NCBI RefSeq assembly: GCF_001426525.1
Contig: NZ_LMEW01000035.1
Location: 206,225-270,224, forward strand
Reading direction: 5' to 3'
Origin: Massilia sp. Root133
GTDB taxonomy: Bacteria > Pseudomonadota > Gammaproteobacteria > Burkholderiales > Burkholderiaceae_D
Length of the DNA stretch: 64,000 bases
Position 1 is the stretch's first letter. The number at the start of each line of letters is the position of its first letter. The translations under genes were made by a program, and so were the position numbers. The notes under the pieces are model-generated. The model worked only from the letters and a program-made list of their open reading frames with translations, ran no database searches and was not told the origin of the DNA. Below, one piece after another: positions 25,058-33,408 of this stretch.

Positions 25058-28000
25058 ATGTCTGAACAGAGTAACAAGCCTGCGCCCAAGCCGGCGCGCG
25101 CCGCATCCCCCGACCGCTCTTCGCAACCGTCGCGCGGCGACGCCCGTCGCGGCCCGCGCCCGCCTGCGCGCGAGGGCGCGCTCGCGAACGCGCTCGCGCA
25201 GGCGCAGGTGCGTCCGTCGTCAGGCTCCACCTTGCGTGCGGATGCACAGGCGCAGGAGCGCCCGGCCAAGCTGCGCGAAGGCGGCCAGCGTCCGCGCGAG
25301 GAGCGCCCCGCGCGCAAAGAGTCGGTGCGCAATCCGCTCCCCCCGATCACCTTCCCGGAAGACCTTCCTGTCTCTGGCCGCCGCGCCGAAATCGCGAAGG
25401 CGCTGATGGAAAACCAGGTCGTGATCGTGTCCGGCGAAACCGGCTCGGGCAAGACGACGCAGCTGCCGAAGATCTGCCTGGAGCTGGGCCGCGGCGAAAA
25501 GGGCATGATCGGCCACACGCAGCCGCGCCGCATCGCCGCGTCGTCGACCGCGAAGCGTATCGCGTTCGAACTGGGTTCGCCGCTGGGCGAGCACGTGGGC
25601 TACAAGGTCCGCTTCAACGACACGCTGTCGTCCGGCGCCTGGGTCAAGCTGATGACGGACGGTATCCTGCTGGCCGAAACCCAGACCGACCCGCTGCTCA
25701 AGGCCTACGACACGATCATCATCGACGAGGCGCACGAGCGCAGCCTGAACATCGACTTCCTGCTCGGCTACCTGAAGGAGATCCTGCCGCGCCGGCCGGA
25801 CCTGAAGGTGATCATCACGTCCGCGACGATCGACGCCGACCGCTTCGCGCGCCATTTCGGCACGCCCGAGAAGCCGGCGCCCGTCATCGAAGTGTCGGGC
25901 CGCTTGTACAAGGTCGAGGTGCGCTACCGCCCCGTCGAACGTGACCAGGAATTCGCACCCGCGGCCGACGGCAAATCGGTCTCCAAGGCGCAGGCCGCGC
26001 GCGACAAGCGCGACCTGATGGATGCCGTCGTCGACGGCGTCGATGAACTCTGCCGCCTGGGATCCGGCGACGTGCTCGTGTTCCTGCCCGGCGAGCGCGA
26101 GATCCGCGACTGCGCCGAAGCGCTGCGCAAGCATCATCCGCCGCACGTGGAGATCCTGCCGCTGTTCGCGAGGCTCTCGGTCGAAGAACAGGACCGCGTG
26201 TTCCGCACGACGAATGCGCGCCGCATCGTCCTCGCGACGAACGTGGCCGAGACGTCGCTGACGGTGCCCGGCATCCGCTACGTCGTCGACGCCGGCCTGG
26301 CGCGCGTAAAACGCTACAGCTACCGCAACAAGGTCGAGCAACTGCAGATCGAGGCGATCTCGCAGGCCGCCGCCAACCAGCGCGCCGGCCGTTGCGGCCG
26401 CGTCGCGGACGGCGTCTGCATCCGCTTGTACGAGGAAGACGATTTCCTGCAGCGGCCGAAATTCACGGACCCGGAGATCCTGCGTTCGTCGCTGGCGGCC
26501 GTCATCCTGCGCATGAAGTCCCTGCACCTGACGGACGTGGAGACGTTCCCGTTCGTCGAGCCGCCGCAGGGCCGCGCCATCGCCGACGGTTACCAGCTGC
26601 TGCAGGAACTGGGCGCCGTCGACGACGCCAACGAACTCACGGCGATGGGCCGCAAGCTGGCCAAGCTGCCGCTCGACCCGCGCGTGGGCCGCATGATCCT
26701 GGCCGCCGTCGACAACGTGTGCCTGACCGAGATGCTGATCATCGCATCCGCGCTGTCCGTGCAGGACCCGCGCGACCGGCCGATGGAATACCAGCAGCAG
26801 GCCGACGAGAAGCACAAGAAGTTCGCCGACGAGAAGAGCGAATTTTTAAGCTTCCTGAAGATCTGGCGCTGGTTCGAGCAGGCGATCGAGCACAAGAAGA
26901 CGAACCGCCAGCTGCAGGACAACTGCCGCGAGAACTTCCTGTCGCAGGTGCGCCTGCGCGAGTGGCGCGACGTCCATTCGCAACTGCTCACGATCGTCAA
27001 GGAGCAGGGCTGGCGCCTGAACGACGCGCCCGCGACGTACGAGCAGCTGCACATGGCGCTGCTGACTGGCTTGCTCGGCAATATCGGCTACAAGATGGAA
27101 GACGATTCCGGCGCCTACCTCGGCGCGCGCGGCATCAAGTTCCACATCTGGCCGGGGTCCACGCTCGGCAAGAAGGCCGGTAAATGGATCATGGCGGCGG
27201 AACTGGTCGAGACGACGCGCCTGTACGCGCGCTGCATCGCCCAGATCCAGCCGGAGTGGGTCGAGAAGATCGGCGGCCACCTGCTGAAAAAATCGTGGGG
27301 CGAGCCGCGCTGGGAAAAGCGCACGGCGCAGGTCACGGCGAGCGAGCGCGCGACCTTGTACGGCATCGTCGTCTACAGCCAGCGCCGCATCAACTATGCG
27401 CAGCACAATCCGGCGGAGGCGCGCGAGATCTTCATCCGCGATGCGCTGGTCGGCGGCGATTACGAGACGCGGTCGCAGTTCTTCGCGCACAACCACAAGC
27501 TGATCAAGGAAATCGAAAACCTCGAGCACAAGTCGCGCCGCCTCGACGTGCTCGTGGACGACCAGTTGATCCATGCGTTCTACGACAACGAGATCCCGTC
27601 GGACGTGGTGAACGGCGCGGGTTTCGAGAAGTGGTACAAGGACGCGTCGCGCGACAACCCCAAGCTCCTGTACCTGAACCGCGAAGAACTGATGCGCCAC
27701 GAAGCGGCGGGCGTCACGACGGAGCTGTTCCCGAAGACGATGAACGTCACCGGCATCGAGATGGGCCTGTCGTACCACTTCGAACCGGGCAGCCCGCGCG
27801 ACGGCGTGACCCTGACCGTGCCGCTGTTCGCGCTGAACCAGATCCCGCGCGAGCGCGCGGACTGGCTCGTGCCGGGCATGCTGAAGGAAAAAGTGCAGCT
27901 GCTGCTGAAGTCCCTGCCGCAGAAGCTGCGCCGTCACTGCGTGCCGCTGCCGGAATATGCCGCGCGCTTCTTCGAGCGTAACGAGGATCCCGTGCGCTTC

Positions 28001-29179
28001 GGCCGCGGGGACCTGATCGACGCGCTGATCGCGGACATCCACGCGCAGACGGGCGTGCGCGTGATGACGACCGACTTCAAGCTGGAGACCTTGCCGGCCC
28101 ACCTCTTCATGAACTTCAAGGTGGTCGATGAACACGGCCGCCAGCTGGACATGGGCCGCAACCTGGCCACGTTGCAGGCCGAGTTGGGCGGCCAGGCGCG
28201 CCAGAGTTTCCAGCGCATGGCGGAGACGACACCGGCTGCCGGGCCGTCAAGCGCCAAACCGCTGGCTGCGCAGGCCGCGCCGGCACCGGCGAAAGGCAAG
28301 CCCGCACCGGCCGCACCCGCCGCGCCGACCGCCCACACGAGCATCACCGGCTGGACGTTCGGCGAACTGCCGGAGCTGTTGGAGATCACGCAGGGCAAGA
28401 TCACGCTGATCGGCTTCCCCGCGCTCGTCGACAAGGGCACGCACTGCGACCTGGAAGTCTTCGACGATCCGAACGTGGCGGCGCGCACGCACCGCATCGG
28501 CCTGCGCCGCCTGTTCGCGCTGCAGTTCAAGGACCAGTTGAAATTCGCGGAAAAGAACGTGCCGGGCCTGCAGCAGATGGGCATGCAGTTCATGTCGGTG
28601 GGTACACCGGAAGAACTGCGCGAGCAGATCGTCAACAAGGCCATCGAGATCGCCTGCCTGCAGGATCCGCTGCCGCACGATGCCGCCTCGTTCAACAAGC
28701 GCAAGGACGAGGGCAAGGGCCGCATCGGCCTGCTGATCAACGAGACGGCGCGCCTGGCCGGCCAGACCCTCGCGGAGTTCCACGGCCTGCCGAAGCGCCT
28801 GCAAGGCCTGCCTCCCGCCGTCGCGGGCGACATGCAGGCGCAGTTGCAGGGGCTCGTGCACAAGCGCTTCATCGCGGAGACGGAGTACAGCCAGCTCGCG
28901 CACTTCCCGCGCTACCTGAAGGCGATGAACGTGCGCCTGGAAAAGCTGCGCGGCAATCCGGCGCGCGATGCGCAGCTGATGGCCGAGTGGCAGACGGCGG
29001 CGACGCAGTTCCAGCGCACGGTGAAGAACCAGCCGCTGAAGAACCTCGACCCGCGCATGATCGAGTTCCGCTGGATGCTGGAAGAACTGCGCGTGTCGCT
29101 GTTCGCGCAGGAGCTGCGTACGCCGATGCCGGTGTCCAGCAAGCGCCTGCAGAAAGTATGGGAGTCGATGCTGCGCTAG
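25058..29179 (+). CDS. hrpA: ATP-dependent RNA helicase HrpA (DEAH box)
   Basis: A 1373-residue DEAH-box helicase. HrpA acts on mRNA and stalled ribosomes. After a basic, low-complexity start (residues 1-95), Walker A GETGSGKTT is at 126-134 and DEAH at 223-226, followed by SATIDADRF, the QRAGRCGR motif VI, the winged-helix, OB-fold and the long HrpA-specific DUF3418 tail. An Ala/Pro-rich linker of about 45 residues near 1057-1100 interrupts the tail. A perfect TATAAT at 25013-25018 may be its -10 element, although no good -35 is visible. The length is within the usual range of about 1300. Confidence 0.96.
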   Translation: MSEQSNKPAPKPARAASPDRSSQPSRGDARRGPRPPAREGALANALAQAQVRPSSGSTLRADAQAQERPAKLREGGQRPREERPARKESVRNPLPPITFPEDLPVSGRRAEIAKALMENQVVIVSGETGSGKTTQLPKICLELGRGEKGMIGHTQPRRIAASSTAKRIAFELGSPLGEHVGYKVRFNDTLSSGAWVKLMTDGILLAETQTDPLLKAYDTIIIDEAHERSLNIDFLLGYLKEILPRRPDLKVIITSATIDADRFARHFGTPEKPAPVIEVSGRLYKVEVRYRPVERDQEFAPAADGKSVSKAQAARDKRDLMDAVVDGVDELCRLGSGDVLVFLPGEREIRDCAEALRKHHPPHVEILPLFARLSVEEQDRVFRTTNARRIVLATNVAETSLTVPGIRYVVDAGLARVKRYSYRNKVEQLQIEAISQAAANQRAGRCGRVADGVCIRLYEEDDFLQRPKFTDPEILRSSLAAVILRMKSLHLTDVETFPFVEPPQGRAIADGYQLLQELGAVDDANELTAMGRKLAKLPLDPRVGRMILAAVDNVCLTEMLIIASALSVQDPRDRPMEYQQQADEKHKKFADEKSEFLSFLKIWRWFEQAIEHKKTNRQLQDNCRENFLSQVRLREWRDVHSQLLTIVKEQGWRLNDAPATYEQLHMALLTGLLGNIGYKMEDDSGAYLGARGIKFHIWPGSTLGKKAGKWIMAAELVETTRLYARCIAQIQPEWVEKIGGHLLKKSWGEPRWEKRTAQVTASERATLYGIVVYSQRRINYAQHNPAEAREIFIRDALVGGDYETRSQFFAHNHKLIKEIENLEHKSRRLDVLVDDQLIHAFYDNEIPSDVVNGAGFEKWYKDASRDNPKLLYLNREELMRHEAAGVTTELFPKTMNVTGIEMGLSYHFEPGSPRDGVTLTVPLFALNQIPRERADWLVPGMLKEKVQLLLKSLPQKLRRHCVPLPEYAARFFERNEDPVRFGRGDLIDALIADIHAQTGVRVMTTDFKLETLPAHLFMNFKVVDEHGRQLDMGRNLATLQAELGGQARQSFQRMAETTPAAGPSSAKPLAAQAAPAPAKGKPAPAAPAAPTAHTSITGWTFGELPELLEITQGKITLIGFPALVDKGTHCDLEVFDDPNVAARTHRIGLRRLFALQFKDQLKFAEKNVPGLQQMGMQFMSVGTPEELREQIVNKAIEIACLQDPLPHDAASFNKRKDEGKGRIGLLINETARLAGQTLAEFHGLPKRLQGLPPAVAGDMQAQLQGLVHKRFIAETEYSQLAHFPRYLKAMNVRLEKLRGNPARDAQLMAEWQTAATQFQRTVKNQPLKNLDPRMIEFRWMLEELRVSLFAQELRTPMPVSSKRLQKVWESMLR

Positions 29180-29186
29180 TCAACAC

Positions 29187-29238
29187 CGGGGTCAGAGCCC
29201 GATTTTTGGAAATTGCCCAAAATCGGGCTCTGACCCCG
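29187..29238. repeat. 52-bp perfect hairpin repeat after hrpA
   Basis: A 20-bp perfect inverted repeat (29187-29206 and 29219-29238) with a 12-nt loop. The arm reads CGGGGTCAGAGCCCGATTTT. It starts 7 nt after the hrpA stop and could end its transcript. The GGGGTCAGAGCCC core is of the type found in dispersed REP-like sequences of this bacterial family. It is unrelated to the 126-bp elements. Confidence 0.75.
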
Positions 29239-29282
29239 AAGTTTGCTACAGTTGATATCTCATCACTGCCAACGATCTTGCC

Positions 29283-29735
29283 ATGACCGACCTCGTACTC
29301 GCCATCGTCCACCACCTGATCGTATTCGGCATCGCGTCCGCCCTGGCCGCCGAACTGGCGCTGATGCGGCCCGCCGCGATGTCGCCGCAGACCGTGCGTC
29401 TGCTGGGGCGCTTCGACGCGGCGTACGGCATCATGGCGCTGGCTATCCTGATCGTCGGCTTCCTGCGCGTGGCGTATGGCGCGAAGGGCGCCAGTTTCTA
29501 CATGCACAACCCGATGTTCTGGGCCAAGATCGCCGCCTTCGCCGCCGTGGGCCTCATTTCGATCAAGCCCACGTTGCGCATCCTCGCCTGGCAAAAACGG
29601 GCGAAGGCGGATGCGGCGTTCGTGCCGGCGATGGACGAAGTCAATGCGCTGCGCCGGACGATGCTGCTGGAGATCCACGTGTTCGCCTTGATTCCGATCT
29701 TCGCGGCCATGATGGCCCGCGGGGTCGGGTACTGA
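29283..29735 (+). CDS. DUF2214-family membrane protein
   Basis: 150 residues with four hydrophobic segments (about 5-30, 45-65, 80-100 and 128-145) and few charges, so an inner-membrane protein. LVLAIVHHLIVFGIASALAAE and RFDAAYGIMALAILIVGFLRV (in two parts) with the YMHNPMFWAKIAAF segment fit the DUF2214 family. No function is established. It is convergent with the next gene, which is also a small membrane protein. Confidence 0.82.
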   Translation: MTDLVLAIVHHLIVFGIASALAAELALMRPAAMSPQTVRLLGRFDAAYGIMALAILIVGFLRVAYGAKGASFYMHNPMFWAKIAAFAAVGLISIKPTLRILAWQKRAKADAAFVPAMDEVNALRRTMLLEIHVFALIPIFAAMMARGVGY

Positions 29736-29738
29736 TTC

Positions 29739-30248
29739 TCAGGCGGCTGCCGCGCTGGCCGGCAGCATGCGCACCGACGCCATGTCGCCCACCAGCCGGC
29801 CGATGAACCAGCCGTTGAAGACGCCGAACAGGCCGCACACGATGCAGGCGAACAGCGTGTCCTGACGCAGCTGCGGCGCGACCGACACGGCCACCGACGC
29901 CGCGTACTTCGTGAAGAACACGGCCATCATCATGACGAGCGGCAGGCGGCTGCCGCACACGCGCACGTGGCCCGGCACCGCGCTCGCCGCGATGCGTTCC
30001 GAACCGGCCAGCCCCGCAGCCAGCGCCACGCCGGCCGCCGCCACCGCCCACGCGGCCAGCGCCCAGCCGCCGAGGCCGAATTTCGCGCTGATGTCCTGCA
30101 GCGACAGCACCAGCATCACGGCCGGAATCATGACGAGCTTGCGGACTTCCATGTCGCGGTCGCGCATGGCGGCCATGCCGCGGTAGACGAGGAAGGCGAG
30201 GATCGCCCAGACGTACAGCGGGGTGTGGGTCAGGATCTGGATCAGCAT
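29739..30248 (-). CDS. Membrane protein, DUF6622-like
   Basis: 169 residues with five or so hydrophobic helices (starting at TPLYVWAILAFLVYRGM and ending LFGVFNGWFIGRLVG). The basic loop RDRDMEVRKLVMIP after the first helix resembles small four- to five-helix membrane proteins annotated DUF6622 in related genomes. The role is unknown. Its end lies 3 nt from the end of the convergent DUF2214 gene. Confidence 0.72.
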   Translation of the reverse strand: MLIQILTHTPLYVWAILAFLVYRGMAAMRDRDMEVRKLVMIPAVMLVLSLQDISAKFGLGGWALAAWAVAAAGVALAAGLAGSERIAASAVPGHVRVCGSRLPLVMMMAVFFTKYAASVAVSVAPQLRQDTLFACIVCGLFGVFNGWFIGRLVGDMASVRMLPASAAAA

Positions 30249-30347
30249 GGTCGGCTCCGTAAAGTGCGCTCAGTGCGGGTTAAGTTGGTGCCACTGTGCC
30301 AGCGCCTCCGCGGACCCGTGCGCCCGTGCGACGACATGCCCCGATCG

Positions 30348-30383
30348 CGGCGCGAAATGCGGCAGGGCGGCGCGAAATGCGGC
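30348..30383. repeat. Two 16-bp direct repeats with 20-bp period
   Basis: CGGCGCGAAATGCGGC occurs at 30348-30363 and again at 30368-30383, 20 bp apart, that is about two helical turns. It lies in the 217-nt region between the DUF6622-like gene and the dioxygenase gene, 83-118 nt upstream of the latter. Phased sites like this can be operator pairs. Confidence 0.5.
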
Positions 30384-30465
30384 GTCTTTACACAGCTTTA
30401 CGGTGGTTGACCGCGCTTAACGTTTCCCCATCCGACAATGCGCCTTCCGTAACCCAGGGGGACAC

Positions 30466-31323
30466 ATGGATCACTCACACCACAGCCTTGCCGAAGACCT
30501 CGAGCGCATGCTCGCCACCCAGGCCAGCCGGCGCCAGTCGCTGCGCTGGCTGTTCGCGTCCGCGGCTGCCGTGCCGCTCACGAGTTGCGGCGGGGGCGGC
30601 GGTGCGTCCGGCGATATCGTGGCGTCATCGACGACGTCCACGGGCAGCACCGGCACGACCACCACCACCACCGGCACCTGTTCCGTCATCCCGGAGGAGA
30701 CGGGCGGCCCGTACCCGGGCGACGGCACCAACAGCAACGGCAACGGCATCGCGAACGCGCTGGCACTGTCCGGCATCGTGCGCAGCGACATCCGCACGAG
30801 CGTTTCTCCCGGCAGCAAGACGGCGGCGGGCATCCCGACGACCCTGAAACTGCAGATCGTGAACGCGGGCGCGAGCTGCGCCAGCGCGGCCGGCGCCGCG
30901 GTCTACCTGTGGCACTGCGACCGCGACGGCAATTACTCGATGTACGCGAGCGGCCTGACGAGCGAGAACTACCTGCGCGGCGTGCAGGAAGCGGACAGCA
31001 CGGGCACTGTGACGTTCACGACGGTCTTCCCGGGCTGCTACTCGGGCCGCATGCCGCACATCCACTTCGAGATCTACGCCAGCCTCGCGAAGGCAACGAG
31101 CGCCGCCAACCGCGTCAAGACCTCGCAGTTCACGTTCCCGATGGCGACCCTGAACGAAGCCTATGCGACGACGGCCTACAGCACCAGCTCGCGCAACCTG
31201 GCCTCGATGAGCTATGCGACGGACAACGTGTTCAGTGACGGCACGTCGCTCCAGATGGCCTCCGTGAGCGGGGATCCGGTGAACGGATATGTAGTTACGC
31301 TGACGATAGGTGTGTCATTGTGA
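30466..31323 (+). CDS. Exported intradiol ring-cleavage dioxygenase
   Basis: 285 residues. A basic N-terminus (RRQSLRWLF) is followed by a hydrophobic stretch and a lipobox-like LTSC (C41) with a Gly5 run and a Ser/Thr-rich linker, so it is probably a Tat- or Sec-exported lipoprotein. The core resembles the beta subunit of protocatechuate 3,4-dioxygenase. The likely Fe(III) ligands are a Tyr in DRDGNYSMY, a Tyr in PGCYSGR and the two His in PHIHFEIY. Such exported members act on aromatic diols, perhaps lignin-derived, outside the cytoplasm; the substrate here is unknown. Confidence 0.85.
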   Translation: MDHSHHSLAEDLERMLATQASRRQSLRWLFASAAAVPLTSCGGGGGASGDIVASSTTSTGSTGTTTTTTGTCSVIPEETGGPYPGDGTNSNGNGIANALALSGIVRSDIRTSVSPGSKTAAGIPTTLKLQIVNAGASCASAAGAAVYLWHCDRDGNYSMYASGLTSENYLRGVQEADSTGTVTFTTVFPGCYSGRMPHIHFEIYASLAKATSAANRVKTSQFTFPMATLNEAYATTAYSTSSRNLASMSYATDNVFSDGTSLQMASVSGDPVNGYVVTLTIGVSL

Positions 31324-31417
31324 ATGGTAAAACAAACATAAAAATGTCTTAGAAAATCCTTACGATGTGATATTCTCGCTCTTGTGATCCGCTTACAGCG
31401 TTTTGATAGAGGGTGAA

Positions 31418-31654
31418 ATGGCATTATCGGTGAAGGTAATTTCTGACAAAATTTCGGACCACATGCGTCGCGAGGCGCTCGATGTCCTGACCATGCGCTG
31501 GCCCAGGTTCTACACGTTCTGCGAGCGCGACCGGATCAAGGAGAGTTTCATCGACGCGCTGGCGGCGCAACTGAAAACGGAGAGCATCCTGCTGGTGCAA
31601 GGGCACGCCGTCGTCGCCTTCGTGAAGGACTTCGACTTTTCTCCCATGCGCTGA
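31418..31654 (+). CDS. 78-aa unknown, first gene of the FtsZ-like/SEL1 unit
   Basis: MALSVKVISDKISDHMRREA begins a 78-residue acidic/basic mixed protein with no signal or membrane segment. Predicted as alpha followed by two short strands (SILLVQGHAVVAFVKDF). No family recognised. The ATG has AGAGGG upstream, and an in-frame TTG five codons earlier is less likely. The next gene starts 12 nt after its stop, so it is in an operon with the FtsZ-like and SEL1 genes. The leader before it (31324-31417) is AT-rich. Confidence 0.6.
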   Translation: MALSVKVISDKISDHMRREALDVLTMRWPRFYTFCERDRIKESFIDALAAQLKTESILLVQGHAVVAFVKDFDFSPMR

Positions 31655-31666
31655 TCGGCATCGACG

Positions 31667-32455
31667 ATGACGTTTTCGCACATCGAAACGAGGTCCTGTC
31701 CAGCCGTGGTGCGGTATGACCTCGCTACGGACGGCCGCCACGGCGGGCCGGCTGTCATCTTCGCGAGGAAGGCCGTCCCGGCGGGTGGGCGGGACGACGC
31801 GACGGACCTGGTGATCGTATCGGGGCCGCTGGGACAGCACGGCGCGCTGGCCACGGCTGTCCAGCTCTCCGAGCGTCATGCCGGACCGGCCCTGCGCATT
31901 GCCGTATGCGAGCCCGAGCGGGAGGATGACACCCGGTCGGGCATGGCCAGCCCCGTCCTGCTGGCAGCCTTCGACGCCGTGTTCGTGGTCCGTCGTTCCG
32001 CCAGCGTACAGTTCGTGCGCCGTCTGGTGCGTGCGCTGACGATCCCTGACGATACGCCCAACTGGATCGGCTGCGCGTGGGGCGACGTCCGCCACGCCGT
32101 CAAACCGGCGTGCGGTGCGCGCCTGGCGCGTCATGGCTACGGCACGGCTGGACGGGCGGAAGCCGCGTGCACCGCGGCGATGGCGCACATGGAACGGCAG
32201 GGCGCATGTCTGCGTGACGCAGGGAGCGTGTGCGTTTCCGTGACGACGGCCGGGCCGGCCTTGCCGGGCAAGGAAGCGCTGGACGTGGTCATCCTCCTGC
32301 GTGCCGCAATGCACCCTGCTGCCACGATCATCCAGAGCCTGGGATGCGACGCCACGCTGCCGCCCGGGACGCTCGACGTGAGCGTGTTCGCGTTCGGCGG
32401 CGACGTCACGGGTGTCCCGGTTTCAACCCATCATCAGGAGAACGCCCGACCATGA
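31667..32455 (+). CDS. Divergent FtsZ/tubulin-like protein lacking the N-terminal nucleotide half
   Basis: 262 residues. I read it as homologous to FtsZ from the tubulin-signature strand onward. DATDLVIVSGPLGQHGALATA (44-64) aligns with ADMVFIAAGMGGGTGTGAA, FDAVFVVRR (102-110) with the strand after it, and GCAWGDVRHAV (135-145) with NVDFADVRTVM of the T7 loop. GYGTAGRAEAACTAAM (157-172) aligns with GSGVASGEDRAEEAAEMAI, and LDVSVFAFG closes the C-terminal domain. The GGGTGTG signature is lost. Of the T7 catalytic pair only D140 remains, so GTP hydrolysis is unlikely. This is a pattern-based inference. Its stop overlaps the next start (ATGA). Confidence 0.5.
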   Translation: MTFSHIETRSCPAVVRYDLATDGRHGGPAVIFARKAVPAGGRDDATDLVIVSGPLGQHGALATAVQLSERHAGPALRIAVCEPEREDDTRSGMASPVLLAAFDAVFVVRRSASVQFVRRLVRALTIPDDTPNWIGCAWGDVRHAVKPACGARLARHGYGTAGRAEAACTAAMAHMERQGACLRDAGSVCVSVTTAGPALPGKEALDVVILLRAAMHPAATIIQSLGCDATLPPGTLDVSVFAFGGDVTGVPVSTHHQENARP

Positions 32456-33396
32456 GCGCCGGCTATCGATTTGCACGATCCGCTTTTCACCGCTTCGTCG
32501 CCGACGACGAGAAGGTTTCCATCAAAATGCTGCGTGAGCTCGACGCTGCGGACCACGCCCATGCGTCGCTGGTCGAAGCCTTCATTCGGCTCAAGCATAG
32601 CCGCAGGTTCAAGGACCCGGACGCGATCCTGGCCGCGTTCAGGAAAGCCGGCGAACTGGGTGTCCCGTACGGGAACTTTTATGCCGGGTTGTGTTATGCG
32701 AACGGATACGGCACGCGCAAAAACCGCAGGACGGCCGAGCGGCGCTATCGCGACGGGGCCGACCATGGATGCATCAGCGCCCTGTTCGCGCTGGGGAAAA
32801 TGTATCGCCGGGGAGAAGGCGTCGTGCCGCATATCCCGCTGGCGCTGCAATTCTTCGAACGCGCGGCCACGGCGCGGGTCCCTTATCCTGGCCCCGATGC
32901 CAGGGGGCAGTGCGACACGATCCTGGATCACGTGCATACCCACGAGAGGGACGTCAAGCTGCTCGCCATGGAGCAATTGGGCGAGTTGTATTGGGACGAA
33001 TCGTTTGGCGTTCCGCAGGATATCGCGAAGGCGCGACACTGGTTTCGCCAGGCCGCGGACGCGGGGTCGGCGGATGCGAGACGTCATCTCAGGAAGCTGC
33101 CGCCTGCGCCGCCGCCGCGCAAGACGGTCGTCCCGGGTCCGCCGCCACCGCCGCCCCCGCCCCCGGGGCCCGAGATCAGGCTGCATGGTATCGACAAGGC
33201 CGAGGCCTACCTTCTGGGGCAGATGCATGCGGGCGCTCCGCATCCCGATTACAAGCTGGCGGCGCGCCATTTTTTCATTGCCGAGCAACTGGGGCACCGC
33301 GAAGCGAAGCGCGAGCTCGAGGCGATCGAGGCGGCCGTTGGCGGGCGGGCGTACGGCCTGTTTTTCGCCGGCTGGAATGCGACTTTCCGGCCTTGA
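32452..33396 (+). CDS. SEL1/TPR-repeat protein with polyproline linker
   Basis: 314 residues. An N-terminal helical region is followed by SEL1-like repeats (LGVPYGNFYAGLCYANGYGT with AERRYRDGADHGC, ALFALGKMYRRGEGVV with ALQFFERAA, and LGELYWDESFGVPQD with ARHWFRQAADAGSADA). Then come a run of nine prolines near residues 230-240 and a final SEL1-like unit (AYLLGQMHAGAPHPDYKLA). SEL1 proteins are adaptors that assemble complexes. No signal peptide. The start overlaps the stop of the FtsZ-like gene by four bases, so the two proteins are probably made in step and may interact. Confidence 0.72.
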   Translation: MSAGYRFARSAFHRFVADDEKVSIKMLRELDAADHAHASLVEAFIRLKHSRRFKDPDAILAAFRKAGELGVPYGNFYAGLCYANGYGTRKNRRTAERRYRDGADHGCISALFALGKMYRRGEGVVPHIPLALQFFERAATARVPYPGPDARGQCDTILDHVHTHERDVKLLAMEQLGELYWDESFGVPQDIAKARHWFRQAADAGSADARRHLRKLPPAPPPRKTVVPGPPPPPPPPPGPEIRLHGIDKAEAYLLGQMHAGAPHPDYKLAARHFFIAEQLGHREAKRELEAIEAAVGGRAYGLFFAGWNATFRP

Positions 33397-33408
33397 GGAG
33401 GTGGCTTC

